The notes beneath the pieces are model-generated. The model was not told the origin of the DNA. It did not search any database and saw nothing but the letters and a program-made list of their open reading frames with translations. From positions 1 to 32,861 of the forward strand of contig NZ_NPEF01000010.1 of NCBI RefSeq assembly GCF_002811955.1: a stretch of DNA of 32,861 bases, read 5' to 3'. The position numbers were made by a program, and so were the translations under genes. The stretch's first letter is position 1. Every line of letters begins with the position of its first letter. This document shows positions 26,115 to 32,816 of this stretch, piece after piece. The DNA is from Leptospira ellisii. Its GTDB lineage: Bacteria > Spirochaetota > Leptospiria > Leptospirales > Leptospiraceae.

Positions 26115-27590
26115 ATGGAATCTTCATCCGCGCAGCAAAAGGACTTTAGTTCCTTCTTCGAATCCGAATTCCAATTATTAAACGAAGTCAACGAGACTCT
26201 GGAAAAAAAGGAATCCCTGCAAAAGGAGGACCTGATCCAGGAATTAAAAAAGGTCGGCGACGCCTACGAAGCGCTTTTAAAACAATCCTCCAAGCTGATG
26301 AAGATCGGCGATTCCACGCAGAATCGTCTGATCAAAACGCAGAACGAACTCCAGGATTCCAACCAAAGGCTGGTATCCTCCTATCAAAACCTGAAACAAC
26401 TTAGCGAGATAGGTCAGATGATTACCGCGAGCCTCGAACCTAAAATCATCCTGACTTCCGTCTACGAAAATACGAGATCCATGGTTTCGATGGACGTTCT
26501 CGCTTTCGGGATTTTGGAGGAAGGGAAAAACGAAATCAAATATAAGTTTAGTCTGATAGAAGGGCGATACACGCCCGCCCCTTCCGTGGATTTGTTAAAC
26601 GAAGACAACCCGTCCTCTTTCTGTTATAACCGGAATCAGGAACTGATCACCAACGATTTGGAAAAGGATTTTCCCCAGTACGTATCTCCGATCCAAAAAC
26701 ACTTCGGCGAAAAATCCAACTCCGTGGTTTATCTTCCGCTGAAAGTGGAGGAACGTTTCGTGGGAATTCTGACGATCCAAAGTTACGGAAAGGACGCATT
26801 CAACGAGAACCAACTCAGCATTCTCAGAACCCTGGCGAACTACGTCGCGATCGGAGTCGACAACGCGGACGCCTACAAAACCCTTTCCAAACGGAACAGG
26901 GAACTCAAGGACTCCCTGGAAAAAATCAACGTATTGAATGAAGGACTCGAAAAGGAAAGACAAAAGTCGGAAAGTCTTCTACTCAACATCCTTCCAAAGT
27001 CGATCGCCGAACGCCTAAAAGGCGGCGAAGGCGTGATCGCGGATTACATCCCCACTTCCACCGTTTTGTTCGCGGACATCGTGGGTTTTTCCAAACTATC
27101 CACGCAGATTCCCACTCCGAATCAATTGGTCGAAATTTTGAATCAGATCTTCACCTGTTTCGACGACATCGCGAGCAAATATAAACTCGAAAAGATCAAA
27201 ACCATCGGGGATTGTTATATGATGGCTGGCGGAATCCCCAATCCGACTCCGGATCACGCGGAGAAAATCGCGTTAGCCGGAATCGAAATGATCGCCGGGT
27301 TAAAGGATCTCCAGAAATCCTGGAAATACGAATTCAACATCCGGATCGGAATCCATACGGGAGACGTCGTTGCGGGTGTGATCGGGAAAAACAAATTCGT
27401 TTACGACCTTTGGGGCGATTCGGTCAACACCGCCTCGAGAATGGAATCCCACGGGCAACCGGGCAAAATCAACTGTTCCGAAGCCACTTATAACGCCTTA
27501 AAGGATCTTTTCGAGTTCGAGGATCGCGGAATCATAGAGGTGAAGGGAAAAGGTCCGATGCGGACGTTCTTTCTTTTAGGCCGGAAATAA
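26115..27590 (+). CDS. GAF-domain class III adenylate cyclase
   Basis: A 491-residue soluble protein. Residues ~15-95 are a charged coiled coil, ~96-255 a GAF domain, ~256-295 a second coiled coil of the type that joins GAF to cyclase (SLLLNILPKSIAERLKGGE), and ~312-490 the catalytic domain. Metal ligands are Asp321 (LFADIVGFS) and Asp366 (KTIGDCYMMAGG). Lys362 and Asp431 (VYDLWGDS) are the ATP-selecting pair, and Asn438 and Arg442 the transition-state pair, so cAMP is predicted. It closes the run giant kinase/phosphatase - SiaB - SiaC, taking the place of SiaD. In Pseudomonas that output gene is a GGDEF diguanylate cyclase; no GGDEF motif is present here. Confidence 0.9.
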   Translation: MESSSAQQKDFSSFFESEFQLLNEVNETLEKKESLQKEDLIQELKKVGDAYEALLKQSSKLMKIGDSTQNRLIKTQNELQDSNQRLVSSYQNLKQLSEIGQMITASLEPKIILTSVYENTRSMVSMDVLAFGILEEGKNEIKYKFSLIEGRYTPAPSVDLLNEDNPSSFCYNRNQELITNDLEKDFPQYVSPIQKHFGEKSNSVVYLPLKVEERFVGILTIQSYGKDAFNENQLSILRTLANYVAIGVDNADAYKTLSKRNRELKDSLEKINVLNEGLEKERQKSESLLLNILPKSIAERLKGGEGVIADYIPTSTVLFADIVGFSKLSTQIPTPNQLVEILNQIFTCFDDIASKYKLEKIKTIGDCYMMAGGIPNPTPDHAEKIALAGIEMIAGLKDLQKSWKYEFNIRIGIHTGDVVAGVIGKNKFVYDLWGDSVNTASRMESHGQPGKINCSEATYNALKDLFEFEDRGIIEVKGKGPMRTFFLLGRK

Positions 27591-27714
27591 ACGTTTCGAA
27601 ATCCGTGTCCTTTATCCGGAAGTTCCGGCGCTCTTGTTCTATTTATAGAAGAACACGACGTTCCGTATAAATATTCTTGAAATTCTTCCCGCGTGAATTC
27701 GCATATTTGAATCG

Positions 27715-28773
27715 ATGAAACGCGTCGGTATCGTTGGATATTCCGGTCACTTCGGAAAGGTGATCACCGTGCAAATGACGGGTGATTTTCCGGACGTACA
27801 ATTCATTTTATTGGGAAGAAAGAAGACGCTTCCGGTTTCGGAAAACGTCTCCTTCGTCGCTTTCGATTATCTACAACATCGATTCTTACCGGAAGAAGCG
27901 GGAGCTCTCGATCTGATTTTGGACTTAACCGGTCCGGTGCGGAACGAAGACGGTCGGTTGTTCGAATTATGCGCCGCTGCGGACGTGCCGTATATGGACA
28001 TGGCGATCCACAATTCCCATCTCGACACGATTGCCCGGATCCGGGAACGATATCCGAAATCGACGGCCTTCGTTTATTTCGGTTTTTTCCCCGGCGTTTC
28101 CAATCTGATGTTGGCCGCCGCTTTGCAGGAGAACGAAAGGCCGATTTTGATCGGCGAGTTTCCGGTGTATGCGGGGGGAGGTAAAAACGTATCCCTCAGT
28201 CTTTCGGATCTGATGAACGAATCCGAAAAACAATACAACGTGATCGATGGTTCCAAACGTTTCTTTCGTATGCACTCCGAGAAAAGATATTTCGTATGGA
28301 ACGGCGCTAAAAGAACGTTTTATCGTTGGGAATATCCGGAGATAGGTTCCCTAGCCAGATCCTTTCCGAAAGCCGAATTTCTGGAACGGTATTTCAGCAT
28401 CAAACCCGCGTTCTTAAACCCGGTCTTTGACGCGATGATTTCCTTTTGGAATTCCCGGTTTTCGTTCCTATTCAAACGACTGCTCCCCTTTTTCGTTTAC
28501 TCGGCGAAATCCACGATCTTTTCAAAACAGGATCCGCCTCTGGAGATGAAGGTAATCGACCGAGACGGCGGGGAAACGATCTCCTTAAGGGCCAAATCCG
28601 GAGTTTCGTTTCACGGATCGGTAATGTCCCTATTTTTCCGAGCGCTCAAGGATCGAAAGATCGGACCTGGTTTATACACTCCGGAACAGCTTTTTCATCT
28701 TTCCGATATTTTGAAGGAAGGAGATCGGGAATTTTATTCCCTTATTCGCAGGAGGAAAAAATCCGCGGCTTAA
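27715..28773 (+). CDS. Saccharopine-dehydrogenase-like NAD(P)-binding protein
   Basis: A 352-residue protein with an N-terminal Rossmann fold: RVGIVGYSGHFG (residues 3-14) is the dinucleotide loop, LGRKK ends strand 2 with basic residues that favour NADP, and LILDLTGPVRNEDGRLFELCAAADVPYMDM is the characteristic strand-helix of the saccharopine dehydrogenase/trans-enoyl reductase-like group. GFFPGVSNLMLAAAL also fits. The second half is less conserved, with an aromatic, hydrophobic stretch near 240-270 that may touch a membrane. The reaction is unknown. It lies 124 bases after the cyclase with no clear ribosome site and is probably a separate unit. Confidence 0.75.
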   Translation: MKRVGIVGYSGHFGKVITVQMTGDFPDVQFILLGRKKTLPVSENVSFVAFDYLQHRFLPEEAGALDLILDLTGPVRNEDGRLFELCAAADVPYMDMAIHNSHLDTIARIRERYPKSTAFVYFGFFPGVSNLMLAAALQENERPILIGEFPVYAGGGKNVSLSLSDLMNESEKQYNVIDGSKRFFRMHSEKRYFVWNGAKRTFYRWEYPEIGSLARSFPKAEFLERYFSIKPAFLNPVFDAMISFWNSRFSFLFKRLLPFFVYSAKSTIFSKQDPPLEMKVIDRDGGETISLRAKSGVSFHGSVMSLFFRALKDRKIGPGLYTPEQLFHLSDILKEGDREFYSLIRRRKKSAA

Positions 28774-28859
28774 AAAAGGGGTTCTTTTCTTCTAAAGGAT
28801 TATATTTTTTGAATATTCTAAAATGTTCCCGTTACGGAACGCGTGAGCGATCGATGCGG

Positions 28860-28921
28860 GGTCAAGTTATTGAAAAGAGGGACGGTTCGTATCTTCGAAG
28901 GTAAGCTACAATAACTTGACC
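28860..28921. repeat. 13-base perfect inverted repeat with 36-base loop
   Basis: GGTCAAGTTATTG (28860-28872) and CAATAACTTGACC (28909-28921) are exact inverted copies in the gap between two convergent genes. There is no T run, so it is not a plain terminator. It may be a small mobile-element footprint or a paired operator. Confidence 0.6.
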
Positions 28922-28943
28922 GAAGCGGAGAGCGCGGCCGCGC

Positions 28944-28964
28944 AAACGAAAGTTTTTTTCGTTT
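28944..28964. terminator. Possible terminator hairpin between convergent genes
   Basis: AAACGAAA and TTTCGTTT form a perfect eight-base stem with loop GTTTT, about 30 bases after the VOC gene's stop and 170 bases after the stop of the gene at 27715. The stem is AT-rich and no clean T run follows on either strand, so this is only a candidate. Confidence 0.35.
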
Positions 28965-28995
28965 CGAAAAGAATCCCGCGGCACGCCCGAAAAAT

Positions 28996-29454
28996 CTAAC
29001 CGAGAGCCGCGATTACGTCGGCGGGAGCCTGAACGAGCTCTACGAGAACGCCTTCGGACGAATAGGGGAATTCGTCGTTCGCCTTCGGGTGGATAAAACA
29101 CACGTCGTATCCGGCCGCACCTTTTCGAACACCGCCCGGAGTGAAACGCACACCCTTTGCGGCGAGCCATTCCACGGCTTTGTGGATATCGTCCACCCAA
29201 AGTCCGATGTGATTGAGTTTGGGATCGTGAACCTTGGGGCTTTTGTTTACGTCGATCGGCTGCATGATATCCACTTCGACGGCGTAAGGTCCCTTACCCA
29301 TTCTTAGGATATCCTCGTCCACGTTTTCCTTTTCGCTTTTGAAGGTTCCCGTTTTTTCCAGCCCGAGTATGTCCACCCAAAAGGTTTCGAGTTTTTTCTT
29401 GTCTTCGCCGCCCACGGCTACTTGCTGAATTCCTAATATTCTAAAAGGTCTCAT
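28996..29454 (-). CDS. VOC-superfamily protein (methylmalonyl-CoA epimerase/glyoxalase-like)
   Basis: A 152-residue protein with two vicinal-oxygen-chelate halves: [13 protein letters not shown]...[14 protein letters not shown] and [25 protein letters not shown]...[10 protein letters not shown]. Three of the four usual metal ligands can be placed: Glu in [10 protein letters not shown], His in [10 protein letters not shown] and Glu in VLVELVQAP. The first, normally a His in IDHVAIAV, reads Gln (GIQQVAV). That could change the metal or the reaction. The ATG at 29454 follows GAGGAA by a few bases; longer upstream frames have no family support. The order of motifs resembles methylmalonyl-CoA epimerase, but the missing His makes the reaction uncertain. 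Confidence 0.82.
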   Translation of the reverse strand: MRPFRILGIQQVAVGGEDKKKLETFWVDILGLEKTGTFKSEKENVDEDILRMGKGPYAVEVDIMQPIDVNKSPKVHDPKLNHIGLWVDDIHKAVEWLAAKGVRFTPGGVRKGAAGYDVCFIHPKANDEFPYSSEGVLVELVQAPADVIAALG

Positions 29455-29745
29455 GATTCCTCGCTTTGTTTTCGGCGTTACGTCCGATCGAAGTTTCTTT
29501 TTTCTTAGGAGTCGACTTTCTCCGTTCGGGAAAAGACGAGCCCCATCCAGTGAATTTCCGGCCTCGTCTTTTGCAACTTCAATCTCTTTCGTCGGAATTC
29601 CTGCTCTACCCAGGCCGAGATTCCTCTTGACTCGGGAACCTTTTTGTGATAGGGAGAATGCGCCGACTTTCTCCCGCGGGCCCTCCTCCTCCACCCGATT
29701 CGGGCGGGGGCGGTCGAAGGGGTCGTCGGAACTACGGCGCGGATC

Positions 29746-30828
29746 TTAGTTCTTCAGCCCGTAGACTCCCAACAACGGAAAATGATCGGAAATCGTAAGC
29801 GTTTTTTCCCCTTGATCCACCCGATACGAACTCTGTCTCAAATTGGCTGAATAAAAAAGGTAATCGATCGTCCGATCCGGTTTCCCGATCGCCGGATCGT
29901 TCGAATAATGAGTATAGTATTTCGCACGTTCCGGTCCATTCAAAATATTGAATGGAACCGAGGAGTTCCATCTCTCGAAAAGGGGTTTGATCTCCTCTTC
30001 GTCGGAATAAAAAAACGCTCCGTTGGGATGCATGGATTTTCGATCGAATCCGGGAGGAAGCAGATTAAAATCGCCACCCAAAATCCAATAATGTCCCGCC
30101 AGATCCAACTCCTTCAGAAGTCCGGCGATGGTCCCGACTTGTTTGTGCATCGTATCCGTTCCCTGAGAGAACGCGTCGAGATGAGTATTCAAAACCGTGA
30201 ACTTGTCCCCGCCCTCGACCGGAAAATCGTTCTGTAAAATCGCCCGCTTCAAATTGAACTGAGTGGTGACCGGATCGGCGGGCATCAACGGAAGGGCGTG
30301 ACGGATTCCGTCCGAAATTTTATACTTGCTGACGGTGGCCAATTTCATTCCCACCTTCCCCATCACTTTCGGATGCGGAACGAACAGCGATTTCCAATAA
30401 AACGCTTCACTCGAACATACGTACGACGGATCGATCCTGGAAAGGATTCTCTCGAGCTGATTCTCTCCGAACGTATTTTTGGCCCCGTCGTGCACCTCCT
30501 GCAAAAGAATCACATCCGGATTTTCCGCGCGGATATAGTCGGCGATCTTCCTTAACGTGTCCTCGATCTCCTCACGGGAAGGCGCCGTATCCGGCCCGTC
30601 TCCGTTCGGTACGTCGTACCAAAAAACCCTCTTTTTACCCGCAAGATATTGTATATTCCAAGAAAGGATCTTGATTTTGGAATCGGCCTTTAAGATCGGA
30701 GCACCCTCCTTACAACGCACTTCCGCACGTTGCGCTTGATCCGGATGAAACGTGATCGAATAGATCAGAATCAAAAAAGCACCGATCAAAATTCCCAAGA
30801 CCGCCAAAATTTTTCGAAGCCAACTCAT
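29746..30828 (-). CDS. Membrane-anchored endonuclease/exonuclease/phosphatase-family protein
   Basis: A 360-residue protein of the DNase I-like metal-dependent fold. Residues ~7-27 form a single hydrophobic helix at the N-terminus (signal anchor), so the enzyme domain probably faces the periplasm. The motifs run in order: ILSWNIQYL, VILLQEVHDG, LNTHLDAFSQ, WILGGDFNLLP, DRTIDYLFYS and ISDHFPLLGVYG; together these supply the metal-binding Asn, Glu and Asp residues and the catalytic His. The same fold includes DNases, phosphoinositide phosphatases and the leptospiral sphingomyelinases. The substrate cannot be told. It is divergent from the secreted-protein gene at 30938. Confidence 0.88.
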   Translation of the reverse strand: MSWLRKILAVLGILIGAFLILIYSITFHPDQAQRAEVRCKEGAPILKADSKIKILSWNIQYLAGKKRVFWYDVPNGDGPDTAPSREEIEDTLRKIADYIRAENPDVILLQEVHDGAKNTFGENQLERILSRIDPSYVCSSEAFYWKSLFVPHPKVMGKVGMKLATVSKYKISDGIRHALPLMPADPVTTQFNLKRAILQNDFPVEGGDKFTVLNTHLDAFSQGTDTMHKQVGTIAGLLKELDLAGHYWILGGDFNLLPPGFDRKSMHPNGAFFYSDEEEIKPLFERWNSSVPFNILNGPERAKYYTHYSNDPAIGKPDRTIDYLFYSANLRQSSYRVDQGEKTLTISDHFPLLGVYGLKN

Positions 30829-30937
30829 TTCGTTCCTCTCCGCAATTCGTAAAGAGATTCAAGATACGGACGCAAACACGAGTGTAAAGGATTTTCTTTT
30901 TAAGAGGGTGGAATAAAACTGACCTTAGAGTCCAAAG

Positions 30938-31537
30938 ATGAAAACGTTCTCCACGATCCTATTCTTATTATTCTTCGCCGCATCCTCCGTAACTTCGGAA
31001 GAGGTGGAACTCAAGGTGCATATCAAAAACGGAACCACAGGAAAGGACGGTAGCATCGAGTCGCTCCGTTTGATCGCGTTGCAACAGGGAATGATTCCCG
31101 TCCGGGAAATGGGCCCCGCTTCCGGTTCGTTTACGATTCCCAAAACTTCCGTCCCCGATCAGGCTCCGCTTCTGCTTCAAGTGAAGTACGCGGGAGTCTC
31201 CTACAACAAGATGATTCCTCCGGTTCCCGTGATGCGATCCGGAATTCAGGAAGTGATCGTCTACGAAAAAACCAAGGACAAGTCTCTCGTACGCACCCGA
31301 TCCGCGATGCAGATCACTCGAGGCCGCGATTTTCTGAGAGTTTTCAAAATCCTTCTCGTTTCCAACAACACGATTCCCCCAAAAAGTTATCAGGACGAAC
31401 AAAATCCATTCGAAGTATTCGTTCCTTCGGAGGCGACCGAAGTCGCGGGACAACTCACTCAGGGAGAATCCAGGATGGCGATCCCCCTCCAGCTTCAGAA
31501 CGGACCCAACTTGGGGGATAAGATTAGGGCATATTAA
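30938..31537 (+). CDS. Secreted protein of unknown function, probably cut short at its 3' end
   Basis: A 199-residue protein starting with a signal peptide (MKTFSTILFLLFFAASSVTS, cleavage near residue 20). The rest is strand-rich (VELKVHIKNGTTGKDG, PLLLQVKYAGVSYNK, IQEVIVYEKTKDKS), like bacterial beta-sandwich domains, and is not a family I can name. The last segment, MAIPLQLQNGPN, runs into LGDKIRAY and stop just where the base composition turns AT-rich and a fragment of an unrelated reverse-strand gene begins (~31505). I infer that an insertion or recombination replaced the true 3' end. It could instead be a natural end; comparison with other Leptospira would tell. Confidence 0.65.
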   Translation: MKTFSTILFLLFFAASSVTSEEVELKVHIKNGTTGKDGSIESLRLIALQQGMIPVREMGPASGSFTIPKTSVPDQAPLLLQVKYAGVSYNKMIPPVPVMRSGIQEVIVYEKTKDKSLVRTRSAMQITRGRDFLRVFKILLVSNNTIPPKSYQDEQNPFEVFVPSEATEVAGQLTQGESRMAIPLQLQNGPNLGDKIRAY

Positions 31538-31750
31538 TAATTCCGCTAATTTTCTCCCTAGTGTCTCAAATTCGCTTTCTTTTTGATTTGCTGTAATATT
31601 CTGTAATTCCAAAGAAAGGACTTCACGAGGTAATTCAATTAGCTCTATCTCCGCTGAATCAGAAAAATATTCAGGTCTTCTTTTTCGATAAAAATCAGAG
31701 GGACTATATTTTTGATCATATTTATCTTTCATATACTTCACGAATTCCAT
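31505..31750 (-). pseudogene. 5' fragment of a defence-associated restriction-type gene
   Basis: Reading leftwards from the ATG at 31750, 82 codons look like a true N-terminus: YSPSDFYRKRRPEYFSDS, then PREVLSLELQNI and FETLGRKLAELLICPNLIPQVG. The last part matches the start of a nuclease domain found in large defence proteins, where PNL(I/L)PQTGPTGGGD with a catalytic Asp normally follows. Here it breaks off before GPTGGGD, and the frame runs on antisense through the secreted-protein gene to 30968, which I take as chance. It is a broken remnant, AT-rich like the toxin-antitoxin cassette to its right, and probably of foreign origin. Confidence 0.6.
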
Positions 31751-31754
31751 ATTA

Positions 31755-32015
31755 GCCAGCCAAGGACGGCTGGCGTCTTAATGAGGGGCGCGGCATTGCA
31801 GATAACGAAAGAGTCTCCTCGACGTTTGCGGTTCTGGAGCACGCCTAAGCGTGCAAAAGAATTGGCACGAGGTTCAAGGCGCCTTAGCGCCGTCCCGCGA
31901 ACCGAAGTGACAAAGCAAATGTGGCTTTAGCCCGAAGTGAGGGTCGCATGAGCGATCCCGAACGGAGCGAGGAGACGAAGTTAGACGCAGTTGCGGAAGT
32001 CCGCGACACGGACGT
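31755..32015. repeat. Large structured palindromic element, attC-like ends
   Basis: A 260-base GC-rich element between two AT-rich gene segments, built as nested inverted repeats. A hairpin GCCAGCC/GGCTGGC (31755-31774) leads into GCGTCTTAA; the far end has GTTAGACGC (31980-31988) and a hairpin GTCCG/CGGAC. Inside are GTCTCCTCG (31813-31821) with CGAGGAGAC (31968-31976), CGGTTC with GAACCG (31829/31899), and hairpins GCACGC-CTAA-GCGTGC (31839-31854) and GGCGC-CTTA-GCGCC (31878-31891). GTTAGAC fits the integron GTTRRRY core; GTCTTAA is off the RYYYAAC consensus. It has no coding frame. Confidence 0.6.
31980..31997 (+). repeat. Left copy of the inverted repeat flanking the toxin-antitoxin cassette
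   Basis: GTTAGACGCAGTTGCGGA here is the inverted copy, with one mismatch in 18, of TCCGCAATTGCGTCTAAC at 32774-32791. Together they bracket the toxin-antitoxin genes. Its first seven bases fit the attC core GTTRRRY. Confidence 0.7.
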
Positions 32016-32021
32016 CGCTGG
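32011..32021 (+). repeat. Direct repeat GACGTCGCTGG, left copy
   Basis: GACGTCGCTGG here and at 32806-32816 are exact direct copies, each close to a copy of the GTCTAAC-containing inverted repeat. They show that the sequences flanking the toxin-antitoxin genes share more than one module. Confidence 0.6.
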
Positions 32022-32022
32022 A

Positions 32023-32442
32023 TTAAGTTTCGCTTCCCTCTTTTAAACTTAAATATTCATCCGGCGTCATAATGATAAAATTCTTAATTTTCTGGAGAGT
32101 TAATAAATCTTTATCTCCAGTGATTAAGTAATCCACTTTAGCCGCAAAAGCAGATTCCAAAATGTGGTAATCATCTCTGTCTCTTAATTCCAAATAATTC
32201 TGAATTGGTTTATTCTTAACAAGTGTTGTAATATCTCTGATTTCAGATAGAACAATTTGAATGAAATTATCATCTAACTTAAATTTTGGTTTAGAAAGAG
32301 TAGATTCTATTTCATCTAATATTTCTTTCGAAATATAGCCTGTAAAAACCTCATCAATTAAATCCTGGAAAACGAGCCGAGGTTTTCCTTTAAATAGAAT
32401 AGCAGAGATATAAATATTAGTATCTAATAATACCTTCAACAT
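32023..32442 (-). CDS. PIN-domain toxin of a type II toxin-antitoxin pair
   Basis: A 139-residue PIN-domain ribonuclease of the COG1569/TIGR00305 group (putative toxin, PIN family). The acidic metal-binding residues are Asp7 (LLDTNIYISA), Glu44 (KEILDEIE), Asp91 (RDRDDYHILESA) and Asp110/Asp112 (LITGDKDLLTL). As a toxin it would cut RNA when its antitoxin is lost. Its ATG overlaps the antitoxin stop by one base (TAATG), so the two are translationally coupled, antitoxin first as usual. The gene is AT-rich compared with the chromosome to the left and lies between two inverted repeats, suggesting it arrived as a cassette. Confidence 0.88.
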   Translation of the reverse strand: MLKVLLDTNIYISAILFKGKPRLVFQDLIDEVFTGYISKEILDEIESTLSKPKFKLDDNFIQIVLSEIRDITTLVKNKPIQNYLELRDRDDYHILESAFAAKVDYLITGDKDLLTLQKIKNFIIMTPDEYLSLKEGSET

Positions 32443-32687
32443 TAAGAAACATTTCTTTTATTTCTAACGGATTTAATTTCATTAAAAACGTCTTTTTCCG
32501 AAATATCGCTTCGATCAGTAGCTTTTAAAGTAAAATCAAAAATCGCTTGCCATCTAGTTTTTTTCTCAATATACGCTCGTGCAGCTTCACGAATCAATTC
32601 TGATCGAGAACGGTGTTCTCTTTTTGCAATTTTATCGATTTCTTTTAAAAGTGCTTTCTCAAAGGAAATATTAACCGTCTGATTCAT
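32442..32687 (-). CDS. Ribbon-helix-helix antitoxin partner of the PIN toxin
   Basis: An 81-residue protein with an N-terminal ribbon-helix-helix DNA-binding fold: the strand QTVNISFEKALLKEIDKIA, then REHRSRSELIREAARAYIEKK, as in CopG/MetJ-type antitoxins. The C-terminal half, DRSDISEKDVFNEIKSVR, should wrap the toxin's active site. I chose the ATG at 32687; a TTG 18 bases upstream falls inside the operator and is unlikely. Its stop overlaps the toxin ATG (TAATG). An inverted repeat within the promoter is the probable site for self-repression. Confidence 0.85.
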   Translation of the reverse strand: MNQTVNISFEKALLKEIDKIAKREHRSRSELIREAARAYIEKKTRWQAIFDFTLKATDRSDISEKDVFNEIKSVRNKRNVS

Positions 32688-32694
32688 GATTTTA

Positions 32695-32722
32695 ATTGTA
32701 TACAAGATTTGTATGTCGTCAA
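32695..32722 (-). promoter_or_regulatory. Toxin-antitoxin promoter with internal operator
   Basis: On the reverse strand TTGACG (32717-32722) and TACAAT (32695-32700), 16 bases apart, make a good promoter. The perfect inverted repeat ATACAA-ATC-TTGTAT (32700-32714) fills the spacer and is the expected operator of the ribbon-helix-helix antitoxin. Transcription should begin near 32688, practically at the antitoxin ATG, so the message may be leaderless. Confidence 0.7.
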
Positions 32723-32773
32723 TACTATTTTCTCATTTGTACCCCTACTCTCGCCACACGGATGTGGCGTCCC

Positions 32774-32791
32774 TCCGCAATTGCGTCTAAC
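32774..32791 (-). repeat. Right copy of the inverted repeat flanking the toxin-antitoxin cassette
   Basis: TCCGCAATTGCGTCTAAC is the partner of 31980-31997. GTCTAAC (32785-32791) fits the attC core RYYYAAC, in the orientation expected if a second structured element starts here and runs out of the window. A hairpin CCACA-CGGA-TGTGG lies just to its left, like the hairpins beside the other copies. Confidence 0.65.
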
Positions 32792-32805
32792 GATGTAGGT
32801 TTTCC

Positions 32806-32816
32806 GACGTCGCTGG
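32806..32816 (+). repeat. Direct repeat GACGTCGCTGG, right copy
   Basis: This is an exact copy of 32011-32021. The sequence right of it (GGGACGCGAAACG) runs to the window end without a gene. Confidence 0.6.

Noticed and set aside
27620..27660. CCGGAAGTTCCGG and TTCTATTTATAGAA palindromes after the GAF-cyclase as a terminator
   Set aside because: The loops are one or two bases and no T run follows, so neither forms a usable terminator hairpin.
29455..29694. 80-residue N-terminal extension of the VOC protein
   Set aside because: The extension has no family match and a good ribosome site (GAGGAA) precedes the internal ATG at 29454.
30968..31504. Continuation of the broken defence gene's frame to the left
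   Set aside because: It is antisense to the secreted-protein gene and loses all family similarity at the junction; chance read-through in GC-rich DNA.
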